64,000 bases of DNA from Turritopsis dohrnii (GCA_027922465.2 BQMF02000021.1:868001-932000), one strand, 5' to 3'; counted from the stretch's first letter, positions 25,038 through 34,940 are shown. Numbers and translations: made by a program. Notes: a model not told the origin generated them from the sequence alone.

Positions 25038-25655
25038 TGTAGCATTTTTTGTCGAATTTCATAAATGTCATAACATTTGTCATTTTTCATGCTTCAACAG
25101 ATTTTGCAGAAATCTTTTTGCCCGTAAGAAGGGCATCTTGTTTTTATTTTAGAAAGGGTAAAGTAACATTGAAAACTCGACTATATTGATGGACACATTT
25201 GTACGAATACATAAAAAATAACACATATCCGATGTACTGAATGTAGGAGGAGGTCGTTTTGGAGGCAGCAGAGCTCTCTATCTCCAGAGGTCTGACCAAT
25301 ATAGCACAAACACAAAATCTAACTGAACAGTATACAAACAGGTTCAAGAATTATAGTATACGCTGATAATATTACCATCCCTTTACTTCTCTGGTGAAAA
25401 ATAACCCTTCCTTTAGCTTTTATTTCCAAAACGATATCTGTGTGACGGACTTAAAACCATTAAACCCATGTTTTAATTTGAAGCCGCACTCACCCTGATA
25501 AAATAGCTGTAATTATAAATTACCTGAAAAACCTAAATTAAGCCACGATTAGTAAACAGCCGCTAGTGATATCAGCCTTCAATGAGGAATCCAGGCTAGA
25601 ACTGTGTTCAAAAATTCTGGAATAACGGACGGAAGGACAAACGCTAATGAAAGAT

Positions 25656-25733
25656 TAAGAAAGTAACCGATTACTTACGTATGAAGGTTGCTTGATGTTC
25701 TTGCGATCCCAAACCGTGAGTTGTTGGTAAGTG
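25656..25733. repeat. DIRS 3' outer end, 78 bp
   Basis: A 78-bp stretch perfectly complementary to 25877-25954. Its inner part, with TTCTTGCGATCCCAAACC and onwards to about 25770, is an inverted, diverged copy of the 5' terminal repeat (28125-28184). Confidence 0.85.
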
Positions 25734-25876
25734 AGAGACGGCACTCGGATCTCGAAGCTCAAACTTTGAAGGAAGAGTTATCCTGGAGGATTATTCTTTG
25801 CGTATGTTATTGTAAATGTAACGCATATCTAAAGTTGGTAAGTGAAAGGTGTGAGGGAATGAGTTGTAAGGGTGGG

Positions 25877-25990
25877 CACTTACCAACAACTCACGGTTTG
25901 GGATCGCAAGAACATCAAGCAACCTTCATACGTAAGTAATCGGTTACTTTCTTATTCTTGCTCACCCAACCGTGAGTTGGGTAAATGAGA
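25877..25990. repeat. DIRS internal complementary region
   Basis: It consists of the reverse complement of the 78-bp 3' outer end (25877-25954) joined directly to an inverted copy of the first 36 bp of the 5' end (25955-25990 against 28149-28184). This head-to-tail junction of both extremities is the hallmark internal complementary region of DIRS elements, thought to template end completion through a circular intermediate. All matches are exact. Confidence 0.88.
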
Positions 25991-26182
25991 TTTTAAAGCC
26001 CGTCCAGGATAACAATATTTGAGTACCAAGAACTACCAAATATTCCAGGTATCGGACTATAGTGCAACTAATTGTAATGCGATAAATAGAAGCCTGCATG
26101 GGAAAACATAAGTAGTAAATATAAACACTTCATATATATATGTAATCAAGCAACATGTTTACAAGAAAACCTAACATATAAG

Positions 26183-26993
26183 TTATTTCACAACACTTGA
26201 AAATAAAAGGTTAAAGTCCACATCAGAAGCAGTTGTAATGATATTTTTCTTGTAATATTGATAGAAGGTGTTGCAATTTTTCCAACACGCTTTCTTCATT
26301 ATCCCTTCTAAATCAATTCCAACCTCCAGAGCTTTGCTGGTACTTGCTGACCTACAACTATGAGGAGAAAATTTATTAAGGCCACATGAAATAAATAAAT
26401 CTTTTATCCACCTTCTAATCGTATCAATGGAAGCTGCTTTGTAAGGCTTTCCATGAGTAACAATTAATTTGTGGACATCAGATGTTTTGTATAGACTCCA
26501 TTTTAAAATGTTTGTAAACAATATTATTATTCAATTGCTTTAAATTGAGAATCATACGTTTAGAACCATCTTTTTTAGGTCTAGTGAAAAGATTTGATAC
26601 AAATTGAACAGATTCATTTTGAGTACATTGAACAACTTCTTTTTCTAATAGTTGATCAATTTCCATATCTAAACATGTAAGTTCATCCTCAGACATGGAA
26701 CACATATGTACTTTATGTTGTTGTGGAGGGTTAATAAAATCTAGTCTTAACCCTTCCCTAACTATATTTAGAATATATGGATCAGTTGTGTAAGTTTTCC
26801 AAACATCATAGAAATATTTGATATTACCAGCTTTGTAAGCTTTCATATCAGCTGCTAGGATATCTAAGTAAAAGGAATCAAAATTTTGTACCTCTATTGG
26901 CTTTTCCTTGATTTCATGTGACTTGATTGTTTGCCTCTTACAGCTGTTGTGTAGTACCCCGATCTGCGTCCCCTCGGGAATTTTGAAGGACAT
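26183..26993 (-). pseudogene. DIRS RT N-terminus fused by deletion to recombinase C-terminus
   Basis: The upstream frame (26993-26478) carries the start of a DIRS reverse transcriptase: a WKTYTTDPYIL lead-in, then FTRPKKDGSKRMILNLKQLN and HFKMES. It stops before the catalytic YxDD region. The next frame (26521-26183) carries the end of a tyrosine recombinase with TIRRWIKDLF, the HxxR box in SPHSCRSA, a W in KKACWKN and the nucleophile region FYQYYKK. The junction near 26480 replaces the missing RT core, RNase H and first catalytic Arg and changes frame. It cannot encode an active enzyme. Confidence 0.85.
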
Positions 26994-28047
26994 TGGTAGT
27001 TTTTTGAATTATTAAAAGTTCTCATAGAAGATTTTACTTCAGAAATACGTTTGGAAATATTTTCTCCAAACAAAAGATCCCCTTTAGTACTCTCTGGATC
27101 GAAAACTAGGGGTTTTAACTCACGAGAAGTATATGACAGGAACTCCCTCCTGAGACTATCAGTATACGAATTGATGCCCGCCATGATGCTAGTGGCCTCC
27201 ATGCACTTTTTAACATGTCCTTCCAATAAAGACTTAACCTCTTTACGATCCAAAGATTTATTGTTATTATTATCCATGAACGTCATAATATCATTGACTG
27301 ATTCAATCATACATGAGGAGCTTTTAGTAAGGGCCATTTGTACTTTTTGAAATTTTAAATCTGTAGATTTTGATTTGGAAGAAGTAGCATTGTTCCAAAT
27401 TTCCGGATTACATTTTTTAACTCTCATATCAATGTTAGCTGGAATGCCATGCCTTTTCAGCTTATCAAGATATTTTTCCTTAGGTAAGGGCTTGTTCCAA
27501 ATGTCGTTTACACACTTAGCTAAATTATCCTTAATGGCAGGCCCTGCCTCTTGATCTATATTCACTTCATCTTGAAGTGAGGCAATCAGGTTGTTAAAAT
27601 TATCCTCTTCTGCATCCCTATCAGAACCAGCAGAAGTAACCTAACAAATTATCTATTTGGTCCTCAATATCATCGTCTTCTTCCCCAAGACTTAACAAAG
27701 GGTATTCATCACTTTCTTCCTCCACTCGTATCCTTTTCTTATTTTTTTATTAGAATTCACCTCACTCATCCTCTTTTAGATGATGATGATGAAGGCATTG
27801 ATGAAGAAAGAGTTGCTTGCTGTGCAAGAAAAGTATGACTCTGTGAGTCTATATTATGACCTTGTGGGTTATGTATTAAAGAAGGCTGTGCCTGAGAATT
27901 TGCTTGCAAGATATTTATTGCAGCTGTATTTCCTTGAATGTCTTGCTGTACCTGTTGGAGTGTGTGCAATACTTGAGTTAAAACTTCTGTGGTTTGCTCG
28001 GAAGACAACTGACTTATTAATGTTCCCTGTTCCATAACGTCTAACAT
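26894..28047 (-). pseudogene. DIRS gag-like ORF1, frameshifted
   Basis: A likely start at 28047 begins MLDVMEQ with a Gln-rich region, reading to a stop at 27766. The coding signal resumes in other frames: an acidic stretch around 27620-27740, then a 223-codon frame (27565-26894) with EAGPAIKDNLAKCVNDIW, a helical middle and a basic C-terminus. At least two frame changes break it. The layout matches DIRS gag-like proteins. It overlaps the RT frame by ~100 nt. Confidence 0.65.
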
Positions 28048-28148
28048 AAAGAATAGGAAGAAAATACTTATCTCGATTATGTCCTTCTTGTCCGTCTTGT
28101 CGCTTCGAAAGCCAAGGCTGAATTGAGCTTCGAGATCCGAGTGCCGTC

Positions 28149-28184
28149 TCTCATTTACCCAACTCACGGTTGGGTGAGCAAGAA
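28149..28184. repeat. DIRS 5' outer end, 36 bp
   Basis: On the minus strand it begins TTCTTGCTCACCCAACCGTG. It is perfectly complementary to 25955-25990. Beyond it, to about 28125, similarity to the 3' inverted repeat continues (GACGGCACTCGGATCTCG). Confidence 0.85.
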
Positions 28185-28308
28185 CAGCTGCTTCGCGCTG
28201 ACCAAAGACTGCCGTTTGAATAAGATTTTGCGCTTGCTGTTGGAAAAAGCTCATGCAAATAGAACAAAATTACCTGAAAAGCTTGAAAACAATCGGAGCT
28301 CATTTTTA

Positions 28309-28707
28309 GGGGCTGTTCATATGGAGGTGAGCTGGCCCGGTTAACCGGGCTGGCTCACTTGAATGAGATGAAATTCACCCCGCGTTCATATGGCTTTTCT
28401 CATCCCACTTAACCGGGCTGGAGAATGTTGTTTACATCACGTAAACAATAATTCGAATTTCGACGCGTGCGCACTTGCCTAAAATCTATCCCACTAAGCC
28501 GGGCTGGTCTGTTCATATATGAACAAATTTCATCTCACTTAGGTGAGAGATCCCGGTCAAATGAAATGAGATCTCACTTAAGTGAGCCAGCCCGCTTTTC
28601 ATATGAACACAATTTATTTTCATAAAGATTTCTTAATGACAGTGAGATCTCTGCTAAGTGAGCTAGCCCGGCTAACCGGGCCAGCTCACCTCCATATGAA
28701 CAGCCCC
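28309..28707. mobile_element. 399-bp PIF/Harbinger-like MITE, TTA target duplication
   Basis: Terminal inverted repeats of about 50 bp begin GGGGCTGTTCATATGGAGGT and differ at two or three positions. Both flanks are TTA (28306-28308 and 28708-28710), as for PIF/Harbinger (Tourist-like) elements. The interior repeats AACCGGGCTGG and CATCTCACTTAAG-type words. There is no coding capacity. The arms are well preserved, so it is fairly young. Confidence 0.85.
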
Positions 28708-28710
28708 TTA

Positions 28711-29189
28711 GGGGGGTGGAAAGAAAATAATATACACGGTTCCTCATGGATAGATGAAATTTCATTACGTAATCTTTGAATTACTAAAGTGCTGAGCTTG
28801 CAGATTCGATGGAACTTGCCGATGAAGTGGGAAACAAATTTTTCAGTTGAAAAGTATGGAAGGTAAGGATGATTTGCGGCATTAGCCTGTGTTGTGTTGA
28901 GTATTCTACAGAAATCTATTTTTTGATCCAAAATACATATTAAGATATAGTTTTTATTTCCATTTTTTTTTCACTCGTTGTGCGAGCTGTGGTGTTATAA
29001 AGTTTATTTAAATTTTTACAATTTTTCTAGCTAAACTGAAGTGAAGTGTAACGAACGAGTAGTTTAGATCCCTGCTAGGTTTCCTTGAGGCAATTCTTCA
29101 ATGTTTATTGAAGGACTAGTTATTCTCATGATTTAGTAAGGATGTATGTTTTGATTCTCTATAGTGGAATCTTGTGTTTTACATTGGCT
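28711..29189. other. Intergenic spacer
   Basis: No gene or repeat recognised between two MITEs. Confidence 0.4.
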
Positions 29190-29194
29190 TTTAA

Positions 29195-29754
29195 CAGTTA
29201 GGCACAACTTTCTGGTCACAAAAATTTCTGGTCGCACGCTCTTTTCGATTGTGAAGTGTTTACACACATAATGGTTAAGAATGTTTTGACAAAAAAATTG
29301 AAAAATTCTACGTAGCCGAAAGTCTAAATGCAGCATAGACATATTCATCGCCAAATTAAACGGTGTGTCTCCAAATTAGTAGTTGATTCGCCAAATTAGG
29401 CGAATATAGAAAACTGCTAATTAGTAGCAGTACATATTGGGTTGCATTCATCGCAATTAGTCAAAGTACATAAAAATACGCTTAGTTTGCTGCTTAACAT
29501 TTTCAAGAAAATTCTCGTTTTTCCCCGTTAGATTTTTCTACAAACGTGGTCAGATGATCCAAAATGAAACATCCATCATCATAACATGAATTTATCATGA
29601 TGCGAATTGGTCGTTTAAAGTGTAAAAATATCGAAAAAGCGAATATATACGCTTAATTAAGCTACTAACATCTTAATTAGACTTGCATTGATAGCCAAAT
29701 TAGGCGAAACTCCAAATTAAGCTTCATAGCTTAATTAGAAGTTGTGCCTAACTG
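29195..29754. mobile_element. 560-bp CAG...CTG MITE, 5-bp TSD
   Basis: The ends are CAGTTAGGCACAACTT and its inverse. The flanks TTTAA (29190-29194 and 29755-29759) match. The subterminal words CCAAATTAGGCGAA and CTTAATTA recur in both halves and orientations. No ORF is found. CAG termini with a 5-bp duplication fit a hAT5-like origin, but the TTTAA flank could also be read as TTAA. Confidence 0.7.
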
Positions 29755-29984
29755 TTTAAACACTTTCACTTTTACACCTCAATATTATTCAAAGATTCTC
29801 AGAGATTTGCTGGTTTTCAATCCTTATTAAGAATAACTCTTTTGTTGCTTGATAAAACATTTGTGCATGTTACACTGGCAGTAATGTATGCGGAACAAAT
29901 TGGTCTTGGTAAAAAAGAATTACGAAAAAATATATGTGACGGTTTATGGGAAAAGGATAACAAGCGAAAAAGCGATTTGAAGCA

Positions 29985-30155
29985 CTTAATCGCTTTTCCA
30001 CTTCACAGAATCGCTTTTCTGCTTCACATGAATCGCTTTTTCGCTTCACATGAATCGCTTTTTCGCTTCACATGAATCACTTTTCCGCTTCACATGAATC
30101 GCTTTTCCGCTTCACATGAATCGCTTTTCCGATTCTAATGAATCGTTTTTTTGAT
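29985..30155. repeat. 22-bp tandem repeat block, left end of FB3
   Basis: About seven units of AATCGCTTTTYCGCTTCACATG with single-base variation. No spacers separate the units. Confidence 0.85.
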
Positions 30156-31005
30156 TCTATATCACTCACTCAAGTGTTGATTAAAGTTCTGATAAACATT
30201 CCCCCCAAGGAATATACCAAAATAACGATCGAACAACTCAAAAAAGAATCATAAGGGACGGTTCCTATTGGCAATAGCTTTAAAACAAACATTTTTTGTC
30301 TTTTTTCTTAAAGTGAATGTGAACCACGTTCATTTCACATAAAAGCGGTAGAACAACTTAAACACAAAAGAATTATAGCAGACGGTTTCTATTTGTAGCA
30401 ACTTGAGAACAAACTGTTGTTTCCTTAATCTCTAACTGAATAAGAACCAGGTAATCAGTTCATTATTAAACACTAACGCGTGCTACCTGAATTATACATC
30501 CGTCACATTGAGTTTTCAAAGTAATGCTGAAGTCGCGATAACAACAACATCTTTTGAGAGTGTAGACATCTTTATCAATGAAAAAAATGTTTTTCATGAA
30601 CTTTTTATTTTTATTTGGCAAAATAGCAATTAGATATAATACTCCCGGTTATCTTTCCACTTCGAAAACTGGCGCATGGGAATATGAAAAATATAAACAT
30701 ACACAGACGTTGAATGAACGAAACGTAGTGAGTAGGTGAATCCTACTTTTCATATTCTAAGAAAATACCATTACTTTTTTTATTTATATCGTTTGACATC
30801 AAAATCCCTTGGATGGTCACATACATGAAACATGGAATCTACGATGTAAACAATCTTATTACGGCGATAGCAATGATTTTAAGTTTTTGTTTACATTAAT
30901 TTTCTTTTCGAAAAATATTTTTTTTCTCTCTTGGCGCACATTTGTCTTTAAAATTATATTTTGCAGCTCATGCAAGTATATTTCTTTTGTTATAAATTCT
31001 GGTTA

Positions 31006-31491
31006 CAGGGGCCGCGCGAGCGGGGGGGCCAGGGGGGCCATGGCCCCCCCCACTTTTTTGCAAAGTAAAATATTTCGAATTCAAATGTGTGATCGTCAAT
31101 AAATAATTAGCTTTCTATTGACAGGGTGACAGCTAAAACTATTTATTTCACATCTCTTGCAATTGTTGTATTGCCTAGAGTAGCGCACAGATTATTATTG
31201 TTATCGAACATCTGTAACATGAAAAGACTTTTGACATACAATTTGCGTAAGAGTGTGAAAAAGTGAAATAGTTCTCAGTAGAGGGAGGAAGGCATCATTT
31301 ATCGGGAGAATAAATTTTATTATTTTTAGAATATTGGTGCTTGTTTTGGCACTCTGAGTAAATAATATTCGCACAATTGCTTTGGCTTCCCCTGGACCCC
31401 AGCTGCTAAAACAACGAGCGACAGCTCGTTGATCAGCAGCATTGCTGCTGATTTTGGCCCCTCCACTTCAAAATATACGGCGCGGCCCCTG
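31006..31491. mobile_element. 486-bp hAT-like element with 5-bp TSD, nested in FB3
   Basis: Termini CAGGGGCCGCGC and its near-perfect inverse GCGCGGCCCCTG. The flanks GGTTA at 31001-31005 and 31492-31496 are identical. The subterminal G/C-run GGCCATGGCCCCCCCC followed by ACTTTTTT is typical of hAT elements. Because it lies inside FB3 it is younger than FB3. No transposase is encoded. Confidence 0.82.
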
Positions 31492-31744
31492 GGTTATTAA
31501 TTAAGCTACGTTTACATTAGCGAAAGACCCAATCACGTCCTTTCTCTAGTATTCGTCCGTTTCTTTCCGCATTAAATTTTCCAAAAGTGGAAAACAGCCT
31601 TTAGTCTAAAAATAAAATCTTTTTTTAGTTTTTGTATCTATTCATATTATTGCGCCAGTTTATAATACCGTTTTTCACCATTTGGTTCTTGTTTACGAAT
31701 CATTTTTTATTCTTCTTATTATATATCTTCCAAATCGATTTCGA

Positions 31745-31990
31745 AATCACTTTTCCGCTTCACATGAATCGCTTTTTCGCTTCACGTGAATCACTTTTTC
31801 GCTTCACGTGAATCACTTTTTCGCTTCACGTGAATCACTTTTCCGCTTCACATGAATCACTTTTCCGCTTCACATGAATCGCTTTTTCGCTTCACGTGAA
31901 TCACTTTTTCACTTCACTTGAATCACTTTTTCGCTTCTAATGAATCGCTTTTTTGCAGCGATAAATCGCTTTTAAAGAATCGCTTTTTCA
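31745..31990. repeat. 22-bp tandem repeat block, right end of FB3
   Basis: About eleven units of the same 22-bp repeat as the left block and in the same orientation, many with ACGTG in place of ACATG, so this block has evolved partly on its own. Confidence 0.85.
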
Positions 31991-32020
31991 CTTGTTATCC
32001 TTTTCCCATAAACCGTCACA

Positions 32021-32317
32021 TATAACAACACAGCGACAACAAAAAACAAAAACACTTTGTCAATGATACTTAAAACAGGGTTCCCTTCCCACGCCTCCTC
32101 AAAACTCCTCATTTTTGATTTTCCTCCTCAAATCTCCTTAAATCTCCTCAAAAAATCTTATTTTTGTTGATTTCTCAAATCTCCTCAAAAACATTTGTGA
32201 CAATGTGTCTTTTTAATTGAAAACTGAAATATCTGTAGTTTATCGGACTATTTATCATCAGGTTCTCTGTTTACTACTGTTTTGTTTATGTGGATCAATA
32301 ACAGTCTAGGACCTTAC
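32021..32317. other. Spacer with CTCC-rich repeat words
   Basis: About 32085-32190 carries repeated CCTCAAATCTCCT words. The same words reappear at 36281-36320. No gene. Confidence 0.45.
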
Positions 32318-32563
32318 TTTTTATTATTATTATTATTATAAACATATTTATACAGGTTGACTTTTTCAGAAATTAAAATTCTGCTATCAATAAAGGACCT
32401 GTTTTATAAATTATATACAGTAAAAAACTAGAATATACAAAAAAGATAGCAAGTCTAATTAGACAGCTGAATAAATTAAACTTTTAAATTTACGGATGGA
32501 TTCTTCTCTTCTTAAGATGTCAGACAATTCATTGAAGGTCAGGGCACCTTGGACAGCAAATGA

Positions 32564-33970
32564 TCATCTTCCAGACTCAGTTCTTGATTTCGGAACAACC
32601 AAACGATTTCCATTTCCTCGTGTTGTAATGCTATGTTGGAATCTTTCGAAATGGAATAAATTGTTTTTGATTCCATGCAGATGTTGGAACACTTCAATAG
32701 CTGATCTTTCCTTGATCCTGCTGGTTACAGATTTCTGATACCTTACTCCGATAACTTCGGAAGCTTTCTTCCCCAGACGATTTAATTTTGTACAAACAGG
32801 TGTTAATCCAAGGTATACAGGAGCACAATATAGCATTATCGGCTCAATCATTGCTCTATAAATTGCTTCAGCAGCTTTACTTGTCAAATTAGAACGTACG
32901 CGTTTCAATAACTTTCAGTCTTTGAACTTTGATCAAGCATCGATAAATTCTTATCAAAGATAATGCCCAAATACTCATATTTCAGTTCCTGGTGAATGAT
33001 TGAGCCAAGGATATTAATAACACAGGATGGTTGCGTCTTCAATTTTTGGGCAGTGCCATATGACATACTCTGTTTTACCAGGTTTGAGATTTAATATGAG
33101 ATGATTACTTTCAAACCACCTGAATAAATATTTTCCTTCTCTACACAATGTATTTTCAATAGTTTTGGTAGACTCATGAGAGTACAGTAAAACAGCATCA
33201 TCGGCATACATCAACAGTTTGCATTTATCAAGCCCTAGATGCGCATTGTTTACTAGCAAAATAAAGAGCAAGGGGCCAAGTATGGATCCTTGCGGAACAC
33301 CAAAGATAATGTCGTTCATTCCCAAACAGGTTTGATCACATGACACGTATTGCTTTCGGTTGAAGAGGTAGTCAGATAACCAATCCAATTCAATATCGCA
33401 GATACCATAGAACGGAAGCTTACTGAGAAGGCATGAGTGACTAACAGTGTCAAAGGCCTTTCGTAAGTCAATGTACATTGCACCTGTGCATCTTCTTTTA
33501 TCCATATTTTGTCGTGTTTGTTCGTGTAAGTTGAGAACAGCATCCTGAGTCGATTTTCGCTTTCTAAAGCCATATTGATGTTCATATAATAGATTATTTG
33601 TTTCTAGAAATTCAGTGAGCTGCTGTAAGACAATTCTTTCTAAGATTTTCGACATGACATTGAGTACAGAGATTGGACGGTAATTATCAAAACTGGAGCG
33701 TGCTCCAGCTTTGTAAACTGGTGTGACCTTTGCAATTTTTTCTGTTGTAGGGAAGGATCCAGACTTCAAGCTTGTATTTGCTAAGTAACAGAGAGGAAGT
33801 GATAGTTCTCTTTGAGCGTCTTTCTGCAATGATGCAGGAATGCTGTCATGGCCAGTGGCTTTAGAGGCTTTCAATGATCGTAGTAGTTTCTGAATGTACT
33901 CTGGGGAAACAGCTTTAAATTTGAACACTTTACGTAATTGGTCAGCGCCGCAAGGAAGCTGATCTTTCAT
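32564..33970 (-). pseudogene. LINE 2 reverse transcriptase, frameshifted
   Basis: The main frame (33970-33014) carries RT motifs: SKATGHDSIP, YRPISVLNVMSKILE, YIDLRKAFDTV, GVPQGSILGPL and the catalytic YADD. After a stop at ~33014 the thumb and C-terminal region resume in another frame (32908-32564) with SNLTSKAAEAIYRAMIEP. The first ~12 codons match the right end of repeats A/B instead of a LINE, so the apparent start is chimeric. Confidence 0.88.
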
Positions 33971-34100
33971 TTCCCCGTGTCCGTCAGTCCGTCAGTCAGT
34001 CAGTCCTTGTAAGATCGCAGTTGTAGGCTGATACCGTGCAGACTGCCAGAACTAAGGCTATTTTGATCCATGGTTCCATTAAGAAACTTTCATGATTGAG
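33955..34100 (-). repeat. Right-end fragment of the A/B repeat inside LINE 2
   Basis: On the minus strand a (GACT)n/GACGGACGG run leads into AATGAAAGATCAGCT, then CTT and CGCTGACCAA. The same order is seen at the right end of repeat A (23150-23205). It interrupts LINE 2 between endonuclease and RT. Confidence 0.6.
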
Positions 34101-34240
34101 TAGTTACATATTTTTTTTCATGGTAAGTGCGGCCTAAAAATAAAAAATTAGAACGCGAACTTGCTAGAAGAAAGATTCAGCGTGCAAGCAACTTTGTTTG
34201 CCAAATTTTGGTAATGAATCAAGAATTATACTTTTTATAT

Positions 34241-34940
34241 CTATGCTACCAAGAAGGCAAAGGAATTTTCTTGAATGATCTCTTTATCTTCGTAATTTAC
34301 GGTAGAAATTATATCCTCAAGTTTTTGATTAAAGTTTTTATCGAGATAACGAGATGAATCCGGGGGTCGATACATGAAACAAATAAGGATAGATCGAGAG
34401 TTTTGGATAGACACTTCGATCCAGATAGCCTCAATTCCCTCAACTTCGAGATCTTCTCTTCTTTCATAACTTATGTCATTTCTAATGTAACACATAACTC
34501 CGCTGTGGCTTCCAGATTTTTGTTCAAGTCTTTCAACAAAATACCCGTCAATCATGATCTCTTCATCCATTATAGAGTTGCTGAGGTGACTTTCAGTGAT
34601 ACCAAAAACAACATTAACCTCCTTATTTCGTAAAAACTCTCTCACATAATCGATTTTCCCACCAACTCCATTGAGGTTTTGATGTAAAATCTTCATCCCT
34701 TATAAGAATGGCGAGCCATGATCTACGTACAAATTTGTGCTTCGGTGCGTAATTTTTCTTCATTAACCATAAATTTGAGTATGTATGGGTCATATCACTA
34801 TCACTATAAACTTCTTCAACATTCAATGTACAACTAATACCATCGGCGTAATGTAACTAGCTGTTCTAATGTTTAAAATTATAAACACTGTTGAACACAA
34901 TAATAACACGTCCACTAACACTGACGTCATGTTGTCGTAA
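34241..34940 (-). pseudogene. LINE 2 leader and endonuclease, truncated
   Basis: A hydrophobic start (MTSVLVDVLLLCSTVFIIL) near 34930 is followed after a frame change by a short basic region, then after another change by the endonuclease start (34696-34241) with ILHQNLNGVGGK, GITESHLS, IEAIWIEV and MYRPPDSS. It ends before the GD.N and SDH motifs. No 2A motif is visible, unlike LINE 1. Confidence 0.75.

Larger units (their letters stand above)
24380..25143 (+). mobile_element. 764-bp insertion: two tandem SINE-like units
   Basis: Absent from repeat A. It contains two related modules starting near 24380 and 24860 (both with GCGAAAGCAAGAAA, ACAACCGGCTTT and CTTACTGTC). Each is followed by a tRNA-like head. 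The structure is that of a tRNA-derived SINE dimer. Which end is the retroposition tail is unclear. Confidence 0.65.
25656..28184 (-). mobile_element. Internally deleted DIRS-type element
   Basis: A 2529-bp insertion in repeat B with no target duplication, as expected for a tyrosine-recombinase retrotransposon. Comparison with repeat A places the junctions exactly (A is uninterrupted at 23182/23183). Reading on the minus strand the order is 5' inverted repeat, gag-like ORF, start of RT joined to the end of a tyrosine recombinase, internal complementary region, 3' inverted repeat. Most of RT and RNase H and the recombinase N-terminus are missing, so it is non-autonomous. Confidence 0.88.
23364..28203 (+). 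repeat. Repeat B, ~1.54 kb, split by SINE-like and DIRS insertions
   Basis: Nearly identical to repeat A and in the same orientation. It is broken after 24379 by a 764-bp insertion and after 25655 by a 2529-bp DIRS element. Removing both leaves about 1.55 kb. It is uninterrupted where A carries the LINE, which proves the LINE is younger than the A/B pair. Confidence 0.8.
29935..32020. mobile_element. FB3, 2.1-kb foldback element with 22-bp satellites
   Basis: Terminal inverted repeats begin TGTGACGGTTTATGGGAAAA. The left copy starts at 29935 and the right copy ends at 32020. TATA stands on both sides. Inside each end is a block of a 22-bp tandem repeat, CTTCACATGAATCGCTTTTT plus CG, about 7 copies on the left and 11 on the right, both in the same orientation. 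The unique core (~30160-31740) shares sequence with the FB2 core near 30335-30545 and contains a hAT-like insertion at 31006-31491. No intact ORF. Confidence 0.85.

Noticed and set aside
29985..31990. Regular 22-bp repeats resembling a CRISPR array
   Set aside because: Units are directly adjacent with no unique spacers, lie inside a foldback transposon in a eukaryotic genome, and have no cas genes nearby.
34000..34030. GTCA/GTCC run as a separate microsatellite
   Set aside because: Similar runs occur next to the right end of the A/B repeat, so it is better read as part of that repeat.
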